NCBI GenBank assembly: GCA_023480885.1 | Contig: JAMCWX010000018.1 | Span: forward strand, 1 to 64,000 | Source: Chloroflexota bacterium | Lineage (GTDB): Bacteria > Chloroflexota > UBA6077 > FW602-bin22 > JACPRP01 | Direction: 5' to 3' | DNA length: 64,000 nt | In this document: in pieces, positions 45,118-54,620 of the stretch | How positions within the stretch are numbered: the first letter of the stretch is position 1 | Layout of the letters: each line of letters starts with the position of its first letter | Notes under the pieces: generated by a model | Told to the model about the DNA's origin: nothing | Databases searched by the model: none | Seen by the model: only the letters and a program-made list of their open reading frames with translations | Translations under genes and position numbers: made by a program

Positions 45118-45858
45118 ATGGATGAAGCACAAGAGGTTAAGGAAACGATCAGGCAGAATCTGGCGCGGGTGCAGAATCGCATCGCAAATGCCTGCCAGCG
45201 GGTTGGGAGAAGGCCCGAGGAGGTGACGCTGGTGGCCGTCTCGAAAACGATGCATGCGCAGCGGGTGACGCTCGCCTGTGAGGCAGGAGTTCGCGACCTC
45301 GGCGAAAACCGCGTCCAGGAGGCGGCGACGAAGATTCCGCTGGTCAAGGCAGATGTTACCTGGCACCTGATCGGGCACCTGCAGACCAACAAGGCGAAAC
45401 AAGCCGTCAGCCTTTTCGACGTCATCCACTCTGTGGACAGCGTGAGGATCGCCGAGGCGATCGGCAGCTACGCCATCGCGCTGCGAAAGGAAATGCCAAT
45501 CCTGCTCGAGGTCAACGTGTCTGGCGAGGCGACGAAATACGGCTTCGATCCTGTCGCTCTTCCCGCCGCGGTCGAGACCATTTCTCAGTTGCGGTCCGTT
45601 CGACTCGAAGGATTGATGACCGTTGCACCGATGGTGCGCAACCCAGAGGAAGCGCGGCCTTTCTTCGTCAGGCTAGGAGAACTGCGAGATGAGCTGCGAG
45701 ATCGCTTTCCCGGCGCGATCGGACGGCACCTGTCGATGGGTATGACCGACGACTTCGAGGTTGCCATCGAAGAGGGAGCGACGATGGTCAGGATTGGCAG
45801 AGCGATTTTCGGCGAAAGAAGCGTGCACTTTTCACCTGATTCTGCTACAATTAGTTAG
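45118..45858 (+). CDS. yggS: PLP homeostasis protein, YggS/PROSC family
   Basis: A 246-residue single-domain PLP-binding barrel. The lysine is in LVAVSKTMHAQRV (about 39-51); GENRVQEAATK, HLIGHLQTNKAK, LLEVNVSGEATKYGF and SMGMTDDFEVAIEEGATMVRIG (phosphate-binding end) are family blocks. It buffers pyridoxal phosphate rather than catalysing a known reaction. The ATG at 45118 has GGAGG 12 bases upstream. It continues into yggT. Confidence 0.95.
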   Translation: MDEAQEVKETIRQNLARVQNRIANACQRVGRRPEEVTLVAVSKTMHAQRVTLACEAGVRDLGENRVQEAATKIPLVKADVTWHLIGHLQTNKAKQAVSLFDVIHSVDSVRIAEAIGSYAIALRKEMPILLEVNVSGEATKYGFDPVALPAAVETISQLRSVRLEGLMTVAPMVRNPEEARPFFVRLGELRDELRDRFPGAIGRHLSMGMTDDFEVAIEEGATMVRIGRAIFGERSVHFSPDSATIS

Positions 45859-45894
45859 CTTGCGCTGCGGCGGCGCTGATTTGCCGAATGAGGG

Positions 45895-46167
45895 TTGGCA
45901 TTGGGAACTATGATCGTCGTCCGAAACTTCGTAGACGTTTTGTTTAACGTGCTGATACTGGCCATTCTGGCCAGAGCTATTCTGTCCTGGTTTCGTCTGG
46001 GACCGGATAACCCGCTGATCCAGATCCTTTACGACATCACCGAGCCAATACTGTCACCTCTGAGGCGTGTGATCCCTCCGCTGGGGGGCATGATCGACAT
46101 CACCCCCATTATCGCCCTGTTCCTGCTGCGATTCCTCCAGCAGATGATTATGAGCGGTCTCTATTAG
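45895..46167 (+). CDS. yggT: YggT-family membrane protein
   Basis: 90 residues with two hydrophobic helices and the family core ILSWFRLGPDNPLIQILYDI, TEPILSPLRRVIPPLGGMID. Exact function is unknown; yggS-yggT-yggU neighbours are widespread. The start is uncertain: TTG at 45895, TTG at 45901 (better spaced from GAGGG) or ATG at 45910. Its stop overlaps the convergent yggU stop. Confidence 0.88.
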   Translation: MALGTMIVVRNFVDVLFNVLILAILARAILSWFRLGPDNPLIQILYDITEPILSPLRRVIPPLGGMIDITPIIALFLLRFLQQMIMSGLY

Positions 46168-46445
46168 CCAGCCGTCTTGCTTGAAGCCGCCGCCAGACGG
46201 CTCTTCAACTCGTCGCTGCTTAAACCAGCCACATCCACCAGCTTCTCCCGTCCGGCCTGTCCCGTGACTATCGAGATGTCCGCCTTGCTCACGCGCAGAA
46301 TGCCTGCCAGCAGCGAGACCAGCGCCTTATTAGCCTTGCCCTCGACGGGAGGCGCCGTGAGCCGTATTCTGACGAGGTCGTCTTGAAATCCCACGATCTC
46401 GTTCTTAGAGGCGCCGGGCTGGACCCTGATCTTCAATCTGCCCAT
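46164..46445 (-). CDS. yggU: DUF167 (YggU) protein
   Basis: 93 residues with the DUF167 fold: IRVQPGASKNEIVG (about 6-19), RIRLTAPPVEGKANKALVSL (about 27-46) and ISIVTGQAGREKLVDV. Function unknown. It is convergent with yggT with overlapping stop codons (CTATTAG) and lies just downstream of the deacetylase gene on the same strand. Confidence 0.9.
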   Translation of the reverse strand: MGRLKIRVQPGASKNEIVGFQDDLVRIRLTAPPVEGKANKALVSLLAGILRVSKADISIVTGQAGREKLVDVAGLSSDELKSRLAAASSKTAG

Positions 46446-46447
46446 CG

Positions 46448-47317
46448 CTATTCCCCGAGCAACTCTGGCAAATTGACGATTTGCAGACCCTTCGCGCGAA
46501 GCTCCTTGATAATGGACGGCAGCGCCTGCGCCGTCTTTTCCGTCGAGGCGTGATGCACGACGATGTAGCCAGCCTGAGTATTATCGATCACTCGTTTCCT
46601 GACGCTTTCCGTTGTGCTGTCATCTCGCCAGTCCGTCGAGTCGAGCGTCCAGTAGACGGCTTTATAGCCCTGCTGGGCCAGCACGGCCAGGAGGCGGTTG
46701 TCGTACGCTCCAAGAGGTGGGCGGAAGTACGGCTTGGGGACCACGCCGGCGACCTGCTTAATCGTCTCCTCAGTCCGCGTGAGTTGAGATACGATCTCGG
46801 CATTGCTGATCTCGGTCATGTCAGGATGCGAATACGAGTGGCTGCCGATGGTGTGTCCCTCAGCCACGATGCGTTTGATGAGGGCTGGATTGGCCTCCGC
46901 GAACTTGCCAGTGACGAAGAACGTAGTGTGGATGTGGTTTTCGCGCAGGATGTCGAGCACGGTCGCCGTGCTGCCGGCAGCCGCGCCTGAATCGAACGTC
47001 AGCGTCACCAGGGGCTTCTGCGTGCTGCCACGCACGATAAGCGGAGCCAGCGGGCCGCTGACGACGGCAGGCTTGGGAGCAGAGCTGACAGGCTTTCCAG
47101 TTGGGGTCGGGCTCGGCACAGATTTCGGCGTAGCGGTCGACGTCGCCGTGGCAGTTGGGACCGGAGTGCTCGTCGGCCGCGGGGTAGGGATGTCGGTAGT
47201 CGACGGTGTCGAAGTGAAAGCGACGTGAGGGGTAGGCTGGGCAGATGTTGAGGTACAGGCAACTGATATCGACAGCACCACCAGGAGAACTGTGCAGATG
47301 ATTGTCAGGCGTCTCAT
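46448..47317 (-). CDS. Polysaccharide deacetylase lipoprotein (NodB homology)
   Basis: 289 residues: a lipoprotein signal (VVLSISVAC, cysteine about 21), a Ser/Thr/Pro-rich linker of about 70 residues, then a NodB domain (about 100-285). Motif 1 is TFDSG, not the canonical TFDDG; motif 2 is HSYSHPDM, with both metal-binding histidines; RPPLGAYDNR and the late VHHAS follow. It should act on an extracellular glycan or peptidoglycan. The D-to-S change removes one usual metal ligand, although TFD-x-G variants exist in active relatives. Confidence 0.88.
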   Translation of the reverse strand: MRRLTIICTVLLVVLSISVACTSTSAQPTPHVAFTSTPSTTDIPTPRPTSTPVPTATATSTATPKSVPSPTPTGKPVSSAPKPAVVSGPLAPLIVRGSTQKPLVTLTFDSGAAAGSTATVLDILRENHIHTTFFVTGKFAEANPALIKRIVAEGHTIGSHSYSHPDMTEISNAEIVSQLTRTEETIKQVAGVVPKPYFRPPLGAYDNRLLAVLAQQGYKAVYWTLDSTDWRDDSTTESVRKRVIDNTQAGYIVVHHASTEKTAQALPSIIKELRAKGLQIVNLPELLGE

Positions 47318-47391
47318 TCGACGTGACCTCCAAGAGCATAGTATCTTATGGGGTTGTGCACGTCAAGTTGGACGAGTGCCAGCCAATCCCA

Positions 47392-47556
47392 TTATTTCAC
47401 TTCCCGGTGCTCGGTGGTTTTTCGGCAGTACGGACAATACTTCTTCAGCTCAAGACGCCCTGGATGGGTTTTCACGTTCTTCTCCAGCCAGTAGTTGCGA
47501 TTCTTACAAACAGCGCAGGCCGTGGGCACCAATACGCGCACTGCCTTTCTTGCCAT
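47392..47556 (-). CDS. rpmG: Ribosomal protein L33
   Basis: A 54-residue zinc-ribbon protein of the large ribosomal subunit: MARKAVRVLVPTACAVCKNR at the start and LKKYCPYCRKTTEHREVK at the end, with both CxxC pairs intact (the zinc-binding C+ type). GGAGGTG five bases before the ATG. No secE, nusG or tRNA gene was found beside it, although these are frequent neighbours. Confidence 0.95.
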   Translation of the reverse strand: MARKAVRVLVPTACAVCKNRNYWLEKNVKTHPGRLELKKYCPYCRKTTEHREVK

Positions 47557-47677
47557 CAGCCACCTCCTCTTTCAAGCAGATCGTTCGTGTACACGCCGCA
47601 AGGGTTATGCCAGGTGTTGGGCCAGGTAGAGTGGGACAACGGGGCTTGGAAAGGCCATGATAGCTAGCTAACTTGCC

Positions 47678-47707
47678 TTGATTTTTTTCGGCACGCTGTG
47701 CTATAGT
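47678..47707 (+). promoter_or_regulatory. Promoter of the ABC transporter operon
   Basis: TTGATT (47678-47683), 18 bases, TATAGT (47702-47707), upstream of the GTG at 47750. Confidence 0.5.
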
Positions 47708-47749
47708 CACCCATTGACTGACTAGACGGCTTCCGAGGAGGATTGTACG

Positions 47750-48691
47750 GTGATTCAGGTTGACAAACTGACCAAGTACTACGGCGAACGCGCCGTGATC
47801 ACCAACATCAGTTTCGACGTGCGGACGGGAGAAATCCTGGGCTTCCTGGGTCCGAACGGCGCAGGGAAGACGACGACGATGCGGATTCTTGCCGGATTCA
47901 TGCCCGCGAGCGGCGGCACGGCAAAGATAGCAGGTTACGACGTGCTCCGCCAATCGCTGGAGGCCAGGAGGAACATAGGATACCTGCCAGAGAACGTTCC
48001 GCTTTACCCTGACATTACCGTGGCCTCTTATCTCGACCTGATGGCCAAGCTGCGAGGTGTCTCTGGAAAGCGCAAGGCAGCGCGCGTGGCAGAGGTGATG
48101 GAAATCTGCCGGATTCGCGATGTCGCCGATAAGCTGATCGGCAAGCTATCGAAAGGATACAGGCAGAGAGTTGGCCTGGCCCAGGCCCTCGTTCACGACC
48201 CCAAGGTGCTTATACTTGACGAGCCCACGGTCGGCCTCGATCCGAAGCAAATCATCGAGACGAGACAGGCGATCAAACGGCTTGGCGGAGACCACACCAT
48301 TATCCTCAGCACGCACATCCTGCCAGAAGTGAGCATGACCTGCTCCAGAGTAGTGATCATCAACGAAGGGAAAGTCGCCGCGGTGGACACGCCTGAGCAG
48401 CTTACCCGCCGATTGCAGGGGACCGAAAGGATCGAGCTTGAAGTTCGAGGATCGAATGGCTCAATCGTCAACTGCCTCCGCGCCGTACAGGGCGTCTTGA
48501 GGGTGGACACTTCCGACGTCGACGGCCGCCAACTATTCCTCGTCGAGTGTGCCAGCGGCGCGGATATCAGGGCGCAACTATCCGCAGCCATCGTTCACGG
48601 GGGCTTCGACCTGCTTCACCTGAGCAGCGTAGGGATGAGCCTCGAAGAGATATTCCTCAAGCTGACCACGAAGGAGGACATAGCCGCGTAA
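47750..48691 (+). CDS. ABC transporter ATP-binding protein, GldA/CcmA type
   Basis: 313 residues. Walker A GPNGAGKTTTMR (about 39-50), signature LSKGYRQRVGLAQ (about 134-146), Walker B VLILDEPTVGLDP (about 154-166) and the switch histidine in LSTHILPEV are present. A C-terminal regulatory extension of about 90 residues follows. With the next three genes it forms a gliding-type (gldA-gldF-gldG) exporter. In Bacteroidota this supports gliding; in other phyla the cargo is unknown. AGGAGG lies nine bases before the GTG start. Confidence 0.92.
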   Translation: MIQVDKLTKYYGERAVITNISFDVRTGEILGFLGPNGAGKTTTMRILAGFMPASGGTAKIAGYDVLRQSLEARRNIGYLPENVPLYPDITVASYLDLMAKLRGVSGKRKAARVAEVMEICRIRDVADKLIGKLSKGYRQRVGLAQALVHDPKVLILDEPTVGLDPKQIIETRQAIKRLGGDHTIILSTHILPEVSMTCSRVVIINEGKVAAVDTPEQLTRRLQGTERIELEVRGSNGSIVNCLRAVQGVLRVDTSDVDGRQLFLVECASGADIRAQLSAAIVHGGFDLLHLSSVGMSLEEIFLKLTTKEDIAA

Positions 48692-49401
48692 TGAGAAACG
48701 TATTGACGCTGACCGAAAAAGAACTAAGAACGTATTTTGTATCGCCGCTGGCGTACGTCGTGATAGCCGCGTTTTTGGTGGTCACGGGAGTGTTCTTCGC
48801 GGGGATTTTCATCGGCTCGCATCAGGCAACTATGGAGTATACGTTCCAGAACATGAGCGTAATCTTGCTCCTGGTGTCTCCGATGCTGGCGATGCGTCTG
48901 TTGTCCGAAGAGCAACGTTCTGGCACCATCGAGCTTCTGTTGACTTCGCCAGTGCGAGACATAGAGGTTGTTTTGGGCAAGTTCTTCGCAAGCCTGGTCT
49001 TCCTGGTGACGATGCTGGGCCTCACGCTGTATTACGTGCTCCTCCTGACGAGGTTCGGCAGCCCCGAAGCGGGCCCGATCCTGTCGGGCTATCTGGGGAT
49101 ATTCCTATTGGGCGCGGCCTTCCTGGCCATTGGATTGTTCACCTCATCGCTGACTTCCAACCAGGTCGTCGCAGCCTTCTTGACCATCGCGATTCTGCTA
49201 GTTCTCTGGGTACTGGACGCTCTGACGTCGATGTTCGGCTCGTCGGCATCAGCCGTGCTCAGCTACTTATCGCTGTCCAAACACATCAGCGACCTGCCTA
49301 AAGGGCTGATCGATACGAAGGATCTCATCTATTTCCTCAGTCTGATCGTGGCCTGCATCTTTCTGACGACGAGATCGCTAGAGGCGAGGAGGTGGAGATA
49401 A
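48691..49401 (+). CDS. ABC transporter permease, GldF type (ABC-2)
   Basis: 236 residues with six membrane helices. EKELRTYFVSPLAYVVIAAF at the N-terminus and LLSEEQRSGTIELLLTSPV (about 70-88) are ABC-2/GldF signatures. It starts within the ATPase stop (TAATG overlap), so translation is coupled. Confidence 0.9.
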   Translation: MRNVLTLTEKELRTYFVSPLAYVVIAAFLVVTGVFFAGIFIGSHQATMEYTFQNMSVILLLVSPMLAMRLLSEEQRSGTIELLLTSPVRDIEVVLGKFFASLVFLVTMLGLTLYYVLLLTRFGSPEAGPILSGYLGIFLLGAAFLAIGLFTSSLTSNQVVAAFLTIAILLVLWVLDALTSMFGSSASAVLSYLSLSKHISDLPKGLIDTKDLIYFLSLIVACIFLTTRSLEARRWR

Positions 49402-50960
49402 TGTTACAGAGGGTATCGAACCGCCTTCCCGCAATCGCCGGCGGCCTTGGAGCAGCCAGCCTTGTAGTAGGTCTTGGCGCCTATCTGGTAACTGGGCAAT
49501 TCGATCGGCAGGTGCTTATTCTGCTGGCTATTGGCGTGGCGCTACTGCTGATCGCCGCCTCGTATTATCCCCAGGAACTTCTGGCGATGTTACGAGGACG
49601 GTCTGTAAGATATGGCTCCAACACGTTCGCCACAATCGTCATTTTCCTGGCCATCCTTTCGCTGATCAACTTCTATTCCATCAACCACTCCTACCGCTGG
49701 GACCTGACAGCGTCAAAGAAGTTCACGCTCTCGCAGCAGACGTTGAACATCTTGAACAAGCTGCAGGCACCGATGAAGCTCACAGCTTTCTACGCCAGTG
49801 GAACTTCTGCAGATTACGAGGATTTACTCAAGCAGTACAAGAGCGCATCGGACAAAATCGACTATCAGTTTATAGACCCTGACCGCATGCCGGCTGTTGC
49901 CCGCCAATACAAGATCCAGCAATACGGCACGACCGTCATCGAGTATCAGGGCAAGCGGCAAGACGTGACCGGCTTTGGCGAGCAGGACCTCACCAGCGCC
50001 ATTCTGAAACTGACCAGCGAGAAGACGAAGAAGATATACTTCCTCGCCGGACACGGCGAATTGAACGTAGATAGCTTTGACGGGCCGGGCGGAGCGCAAA
50101 TAAAGCAGGCGCTACAGGCTGAGAACTACGATGTCACAGTCCTCAACCTGGCGGCCAAAGGCTCTGTTCCCGACGATGCCGACGTCCTCGTCGTAGCGGG
50201 CGCGAAGAACCAGTTCCTCGACGACGAGAAGAAAGCGTTGAAGGAGTACCTCGACAAAGGCGGCAAGGCGCTGATTATGGTCGATCCCCATGGATCGCCC
50301 AGCGTCACCGAAGTGCTCAAAGACTGGGGCATCGAAGTAGGCAACGGCGTCGCGGTCGACCCCGCTAGCTCTATAGCGAACCAGCCGCAGGTGCCCGTGG
50401 TGATGCAATACAACTTCAACCAGATCACCAAGGATATGACTCAGCAAATGACCATGTTCCCATTGGCCACCTCGATCACTGTGCAAAAGGACCTGCCCAA
50501 AGGCGAGACGACAGCGCCGCTGTTCCAGACGACCGACAAGGCCTGGCTGGAAACCGACCAGAAGGTCATCAAGTTCGACGAAGGGAAGGACGTGAGGGGT
50601 CCGTTGACCCTGGCCATGACGGTGCAGATGGGCGAAACGAGCCCGAAACAAAACCCGCAGAGTGCCGCGAAGGACGAGGCGCAGAAGCCGAAGACTCGCA
50701 TGGTCGTCATTGGGAACTCAGCCTTCGCCAGCAACGATCTGGCCAAGGAGCCTGCGCTCGCCAACAAACATCTCTTCACGAACGCCGTCAACTGGCTGGC
50801 AGAGGACGAAGACCTGATCAGCATCGGTCCGAAGGAGCCGGCGATGAACCAGACATTCCTGACGGGGGCTCAGGAAAGCTTCGTGTTCTATAGCAGCGCG
50901 GTGTTCCTGCCTCTCCTGGTGATCATCGCTGGTGTGGCCGTGTGGTGGAACAGGAGGTAA
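49401..50960 (+). CDS. GldG-family auxiliary protein
   Basis: 519 residues: three hydrophobic segments in the first 110 residues, a large extracytoplasmic ABC-type_uncharacterised domain (about 110-480) with YDLT-like SYRWDLTASKKFTLSQQT and FLAGHGELNVDS, and a C-terminal membrane helix (VFLPLLVIIAGVAVWW). It is the substrate-side partner of GldA-GldF. The ATG at 49401 overlaps the permease stop (TAATG); AGGAGG lies eight bases upstream. Confidence 0.88.
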   Translation: MLQRVSNRLPAIAGGLGAASLVVGLGAYLVTGQFDRQVLILLAIGVALLLIAASYYPQELLAMLRGRSVRYGSNTFATIVIFLAILSLINFYSINHSYRWDLTASKKFTLSQQTLNILNKLQAPMKLTAFYASGTSADYEDLLKQYKSASDKIDYQFIDPDRMPAVARQYKIQQYGTTVIEYQGKRQDVTGFGEQDLTSAILKLTSEKTKKIYFLAGHGELNVDSFDGPGGAQIKQALQAENYDVTVLNLAAKGSVPDDADVLVVAGAKNQFLDDEKKALKEYLDKGGKALIMVDPHGSPSVTEVLKDWGIEVGNGVAVDPASSIANQPQVPVVMQYNFNQITKDMTQQMTMFPLATSITVQKDLPKGETTAPLFQTTDKAWLETDQKVIKFDEGKDVRGPLTLAMTVQMGETSPKQNPQSAAKDEAQKPKTRMVVIGNSAFASNDLAKEPALANKHLFTNAVNWLAEDEDLISIGPKEPAMNQTFLTGAQESFVFYSSAVFLPLLVIIAGVAVWWNRR

Positions 50961-50963
50961 CTT

Positions 50964-51605
50964 ATGAGCTACAAGACGACGCTGATCCTTCTAGCCATAC
51001 TTGTCGCGGTCGGATTGGGCGTATACTGGCAAGATATTCGGCCTGGTCCCAAGAAAGAAGAAGCCAAGCCGACGCAAGTGTTCAATTTCAAGTCCAACGA
51101 CGTCAATGCGCTGGACGTTACGTATCAGGGCAAGACGACCGAGCTTCACAAGGAAAGCGAATCGCAGTGGAAGTTAAAGAAGCCTGAGGAGAGCGACGCG
51201 GACTACTGGAACGTGGAAGGGATGGTCGCGCGCCTGGGCACCTTAAACGCGAATCGGGTTTTGACCGAGACGACGGGGAACCTTGCCGACTACGGGCTCA
51301 ACCAGCCTATTGCCGAAGCCACGATCGGCCTCGCAGATGGCAAACAGAGCAAGTTCATCGTCGGGGACAAGTCACCCGATGGGTCAGCCTATTACGTCAA
51401 GCGAGATGATTCGGATACTATCTTCCTGGTATCCACGTCTTTCATCAGCGACGTAGTGAAGCTGGCGACAAATCCGCCAAAGGCAAAACCCACGCCGACG
51501 CCGGCCCCGCCAACGGCGACGCCGGCACCCGCGCAGGCGACGCCAACGCCGGCCCAGGCGACGCCGGCACCGGCAGGAGCGACACCGAGCCCCGCCGGCC
51601 AATAA
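50964..51605 (+). CDS. DUF4340 protein with a Pro/Thr/Ala-rich tail
   Basis: 213 residues: an N-terminal anchor helix (TTLILLAILVAVGLGVY), a DUF4340 domain (about 30-165, TTELHKESESQWKLKKPEE, ADYGLNQPIAEATIGL), and a 50-residue tail of TPTPAPP and ATPAPAQ units. DUF4340 genes regularly follow gldG-like genes, so it is the fourth member of this operon. The tail may cross the cell wall. The repeats (GCGACGCC-type units) could vary in length between strains. Confidence 0.85.
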   Translation: MSYKTTLILLAILVAVGLGVYWQDIRPGPKKEEAKPTQVFNFKSNDVNALDVTYQGKTTELHKESESQWKLKKPEESDADYWNVEGMVARLGTLNANRVLTETTGNLADYGLNQPIAEATIGLADGKQSKFIVGDKSPDGSAYYVKRDDSDTIFLVSTSFISDVVKLATNPPKAKPTPTPAPPTATPAPAQATPTPAQATPAPAGATPSPAGQ

Positions 51606-51641
51606 CCAGGTTCTGGAATCGATCGAGAAGGAGGGCCGACA

Positions 51642-52286
51642 GTGGAGATAAGCTGGTTGGGACATTCTTGTTTCAGGATAAAGAGCAAGGACGCGACGAT
51701 CATCACGGACCCGTACGACAAGTCCGTGGGTTACCAGATGGGACGAGTAAGCGCCGACATCGTCACGGTGTCCCACGACCACTTCGACCACAATAACGCG
51801 GCCGCAATTGGCGGCGATCCGAAGATCGTGAAGGGACCGGGGGAGTACGAGATCAAGGGAGTGATGATCACCGGCGTCCGGACCTTCCACGATTCTGAGG
51901 GCGGCAAGAAGCGAGGCAAGAACACCGTCTACCTCATCGAGGCCGACGACCTGGTGGTCTGCCATCTCGGCGACCTGGGGCAGGTGTTATCTGCCGAGCA
52001 GGCCGAGGAGATGAACAACGCGGACATCTTGATGGTCCCGGTCGGCGGGAACTACACCATCAACACCGCTCAAGCCGCCGAGGTGATATCCCTCATCGAG
52101 CCGAAAATCGTCATTCCGATGCACTATAAGACAGACGTGGTCAAGCTAGAAATCGATCCGGTAGATAAGTTCTGCCGCGAGATGGGCATCAAATCGCCCC
52201 AACCCCAGCCCAAGCTAGTGATAAACAGGAGCTCCTTGCCAGCGGAATCACAGGTGGTTCTCCTGGATTATCGCAAGGGCTCTTAG
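51642..52286 (+). CDS. MBL-fold metal-dependent hydrolase (UPF0173-like)
   Basis: 214 residues, GTG start. It has the beta-lactamase-fold metal motif SHDHFDHNN (about 44-52, HxHxDH type), LGHSCFRIK at the N-terminus, HLGDLGQVL and IPMHYKTD near the end. A cytosolic hydrolase of unknown substrate. It is convergent with rho: the stop codons overlap by four bases. Confidence 0.88.
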   Translation: MEISWLGHSCFRIKSKDATIITDPYDKSVGYQMGRVSADIVTVSHDHFDHNNAAAIGGDPKIVKGPGEYEIKGVMITGVRTFHDSEGGKKRGKNTVYLIEADDLVVCHLGDLGQVLSAEQAEEMNNADILMVPVGGNYTINTAQAAEVISLIEPKIVIPMHYKTDVVKLEIDPVDKFCREMGIKSPQPQPKLVINRSSLPAESQVVLLDYRKGS

Positions 52287-53533
52287 AGGATGTCCTTGGT
52301 CAGCGTCGTCAGGAAGTCGCGGTTGTTGGGCGTCTTTGCCATCCTGGTGAGCATCAACTCGACACCCTCGGTGCCGCCGATCGCGCTGACCATCCGCCGA
52401 AGCGTCCAGACCTGACGCAGCGTGGCCTCGTCCAACAGCAACTCTTCGCGGCGAGTGCCAGAGCGAGCGATGTCGATCGCCGGGAAAATGCGCTTTTCCG
52501 CGAGCTTTCGGTCCAGCACCAGCTCCATGTTGCCCGTGCCCTTGAACTCTTCGTAGATGACGTCGTCCATTCGGCTGCCTGTGTCCACCAGACAGGTCGC
52601 CATGATCGTCAGGCTCCCGCCCTCCTCTATGTTGCGAGCAGCGCCGAAGAATCGCTTTGGGGGGTAGAGGGCGACAGGATCGATGCCACCCGATAGCGTG
52701 CGGCCGCTGGGCGGCACTACCAGGTTGTAAGCGCGGGAAAGACGAGTGATGCTGTCCATCAGGATCACGACGTGCCGGCCGCACTCGACCAGCCGCTTCG
52801 CTCGCTCGAGAGCCATCTCGGCCACACGCGTATGATCTTCGACAGGCTCGTCGAAAGTGGAGCTTACGACCTCCGCCTTCACCGATCGCTTAACGTCTGT
52901 CACTTCTTCTGGCCGCTCGCCAATAAGCAGGACCATTAAGTGAACGTCGTTGTAGTTGGAGGTAATGCCGTTGGCGATGTGCTTCAAGACAGTAGTCTTG
53001 CCCGCCTTGGGGGGAGACACGATCAATCCACGCTGTCCTCGTCCGATGGGCGAGACCAGGTTGATGATTCTCTGAGTAACATTGATCGGCGCCGTCTCCA
53101 GGTTAAGCATATCACGCGGGAAGATTGGCGTCAGGGTATCGAAGTGAGGTCTTCGCTTGGCAATCTCGGGATCGAGGCTGTTGACCGCCTCCACCCGCAA
53201 GAGGCCAAAATACTTCTCATTCTCCTTTGGCGGGCGTATCTGCCCCGTCACCATGTCGCCGGTGCGAAGACCGAAGCGACGTATCTGCGACTGCGAAACG
53301 TAGACGTCGGACGGACCTGGCAGGAAACGCTCCTTGCGCAGGAAGCCGAAGCCGTCCTCCACGATCTCGAGCACGCCTTCTCCGAACAGAAAACCCTGCT
53401 GTTCAGTTTGGGCCTGCAGGAGACGCAGAACCAACTCCTGCTTCTTCAAGGCGCTGTAGCCTGTGATGCCAAGCTCTTTAGCCATGTCCTGAAGTTCATC
53501 GCGGGTTTTCATTTCAAGTTCAGCGATATTCAC
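52283..53533 (-). CDS. rho: Transcription termination factor Rho
   Basis: An RNA-dependent hexameric helicase that ends transcription; 416 residues, close to the normal length. An N-terminal helix bundle (about 1-45), an RNA-binding cold-shock-like domain (GFGFLR...[15 protein letters not shown], about 60-90), Walker [11 protein letters not shown] (174-183), the [12 protein letters not shown] motif and the Q/R-loop region near [11 protein letters not shown] are present. The GTG start is preceded by GGGAG at a spacing of six. Confidence 0.97.
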   Translation of the reverse strand: MNIAELEMKTRDELQDMAKELGITGYSALKKQELVLRLLQAQTEQQGFLFGEGVLEIVEDGFGFLRKERFLPGPSDVYVSQSQIRRFGLRTGDMVTGQIRPPKENEKYFGLLRVEAVNSLDPEIAKRRPHFDTLTPIFPRDMLNLETAPINVTQRIINLVSPIGRGQRGLIVSPPKAGKTTVLKHIANGITSNYNDVHLMVLLIGERPEEVTDVKRSVKAEVVSSTFDEPVEDHTRVAEMALERAKRLVECGRHVVILMDSITRLSRAYNLVVPPSGRTLSGGIDPVALYPPKRFFGAARNIEEGGSLTIMATCLVDTGSRMDDVIYEEFKGTGNMELVLDRKLAEKRIFPAIDIARSGTRREELLLDEATLRQVWTLRRMVSAIGGTEGVELMLTRMAKTPNNRDFLTTLTKDIL

Positions 53534-54007
53534 CTATAACTCCCTAATAGTTAATTAGAATCAGGCTAATGTGTTTCTTAATGAGAGATTTATGTTACGC
53601 CACCGTCGACCAGAACGAGCAAGAATTGAGCCCAGTTGCGCCGTCGATGGATCACCGAAGCATACTGTAAGTGCTGCTCATATTAACAACGTGATTCTGG
53701 GAAGATTATTATCGGTTTTGTTCCGACGAATGCACCAGTCATTAGATAGTGGCGAGCCGTAAATGGTTCCTCAGTGGAGAGATGCGTAAAGGCTTCCTAG
53801 CATAGCGCCCCAAAGCGCGTAACTGATGATCTTGTGGGGAACTACTGCCACGACTCCAGGGTCGCGCTCTGAGGAGAAGCGATCCAGCGAAGGTACAGCT
53901 CCATGCTCACTTCAGAGCATAATTATATCATATCGTGTCAAGAGGGTGCAAAGCGAGCGAGCGCATAAGCCCTGACTGAGTGTTGTACGCGTGCTTGGGC
54001 GAATGCG
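53534..54007. other. 474-base gap with no supported gene
   Basis: No reading frame with a ribosome-binding site or recognisable product. The part from about 53750 to 53920 is GC-rich with several short inverted repeats and could encode a structured RNA, but it matched no family I know. The edges are AT-rich (ATAATTATATCATATC at about 53920). Confidence 0.35.
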
Positions 54008-54499
54008 TTAGTCCAGATCTAACTCCGCTTTGCACTGATTACACTTCATCGCACCGCGAAAAACTCTATTGCCGCATTCGGGACATATATAGCGCGCCTC
54101 TTCGTCTCGAATCCATTTCTCAGTCCCGAACTCTCGTCGATATGGGACAGCTCGGAGAATAACCTTCTTGCCAACAGTCATAGGGAATTCGTCAATGTGG
54201 CGACAGGGAAAATCATCGCATTGATGACACCCGGTGAATCCTCTCTCGCTTGTGCATTTCCTGATCTCACACTGGCGACAATGCATAAACTGCTCATCCG
54301 ATAAGCAGCCACGGCACCGAATGCCTTCTACTGACAAGGCTTCGCAATTAGGGAGTGCGCCCTTGCCGGAAGTTCCTCCCTTGTACAGACTTACCAGCCG
54401 CTCCTTCAGTTTGATGTTGTTGTCGCGGTGTGCAATGTAGATAGCACAGACACCGCAATAAAGGCCACAAGGGGAAATGAGATTGGAATTTGTCTCCAT
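54008..54499 (-). CDS. DUF3795 cysteine-rich protein with a C-terminal zinc ribbon
   Basis: 163 residues. The DUF3795 pattern PCGLYCGVCAIY (about 10-21), RCRGC, CRQCEIRKC, GCHQCDDFPC appears in order. A zinc ribbon YICPECGNRVFRGAMKCNQC sits at the end. Probably metal- or cluster-binding; function unknown. GGAGG ten bases before the ATG at 54499 sets the start. Confidence 0.82.
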   Translation of the reverse strand: METNSNLISPCGLYCGVCAIYIAHRDNNIKLKERLVSLYKGGTSGKGALPNCEALSVEGIRCRGCLSDEQFMHCRQCEIRKCTSERGFTGCHQCDDFPCRHIDEFPMTVGKKVILRAVPYRREFGTEKWIRDEEARYICPECGNRVFRGAMKCNQCKAELDLD

Positions 54500-54620
54500 A
54501 GCTCTTGTCCCTCCAACCCTAAACTCAGACTTTCTTTGCCATTCGGGCAATGCTTCTCCAATTCCAGGAGAGTGTAATGCGGTTAAACCTTGCAGAAAAG
54601 AAGGGGAAATACCCCCCCGT

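Noticed and set aside
47557..47680. tRNA gene beside rpmG
   Set aside because: No TTC-loop GTTCGA pattern or cloverleaf pairing on either strand.
53534..54007. 6S RNA, tmRNA or T-box in the gap upstream of rho
   Set aside because: No T-box TGGNACC element, no tRNA-like ends and no clear 6S bulge pattern.
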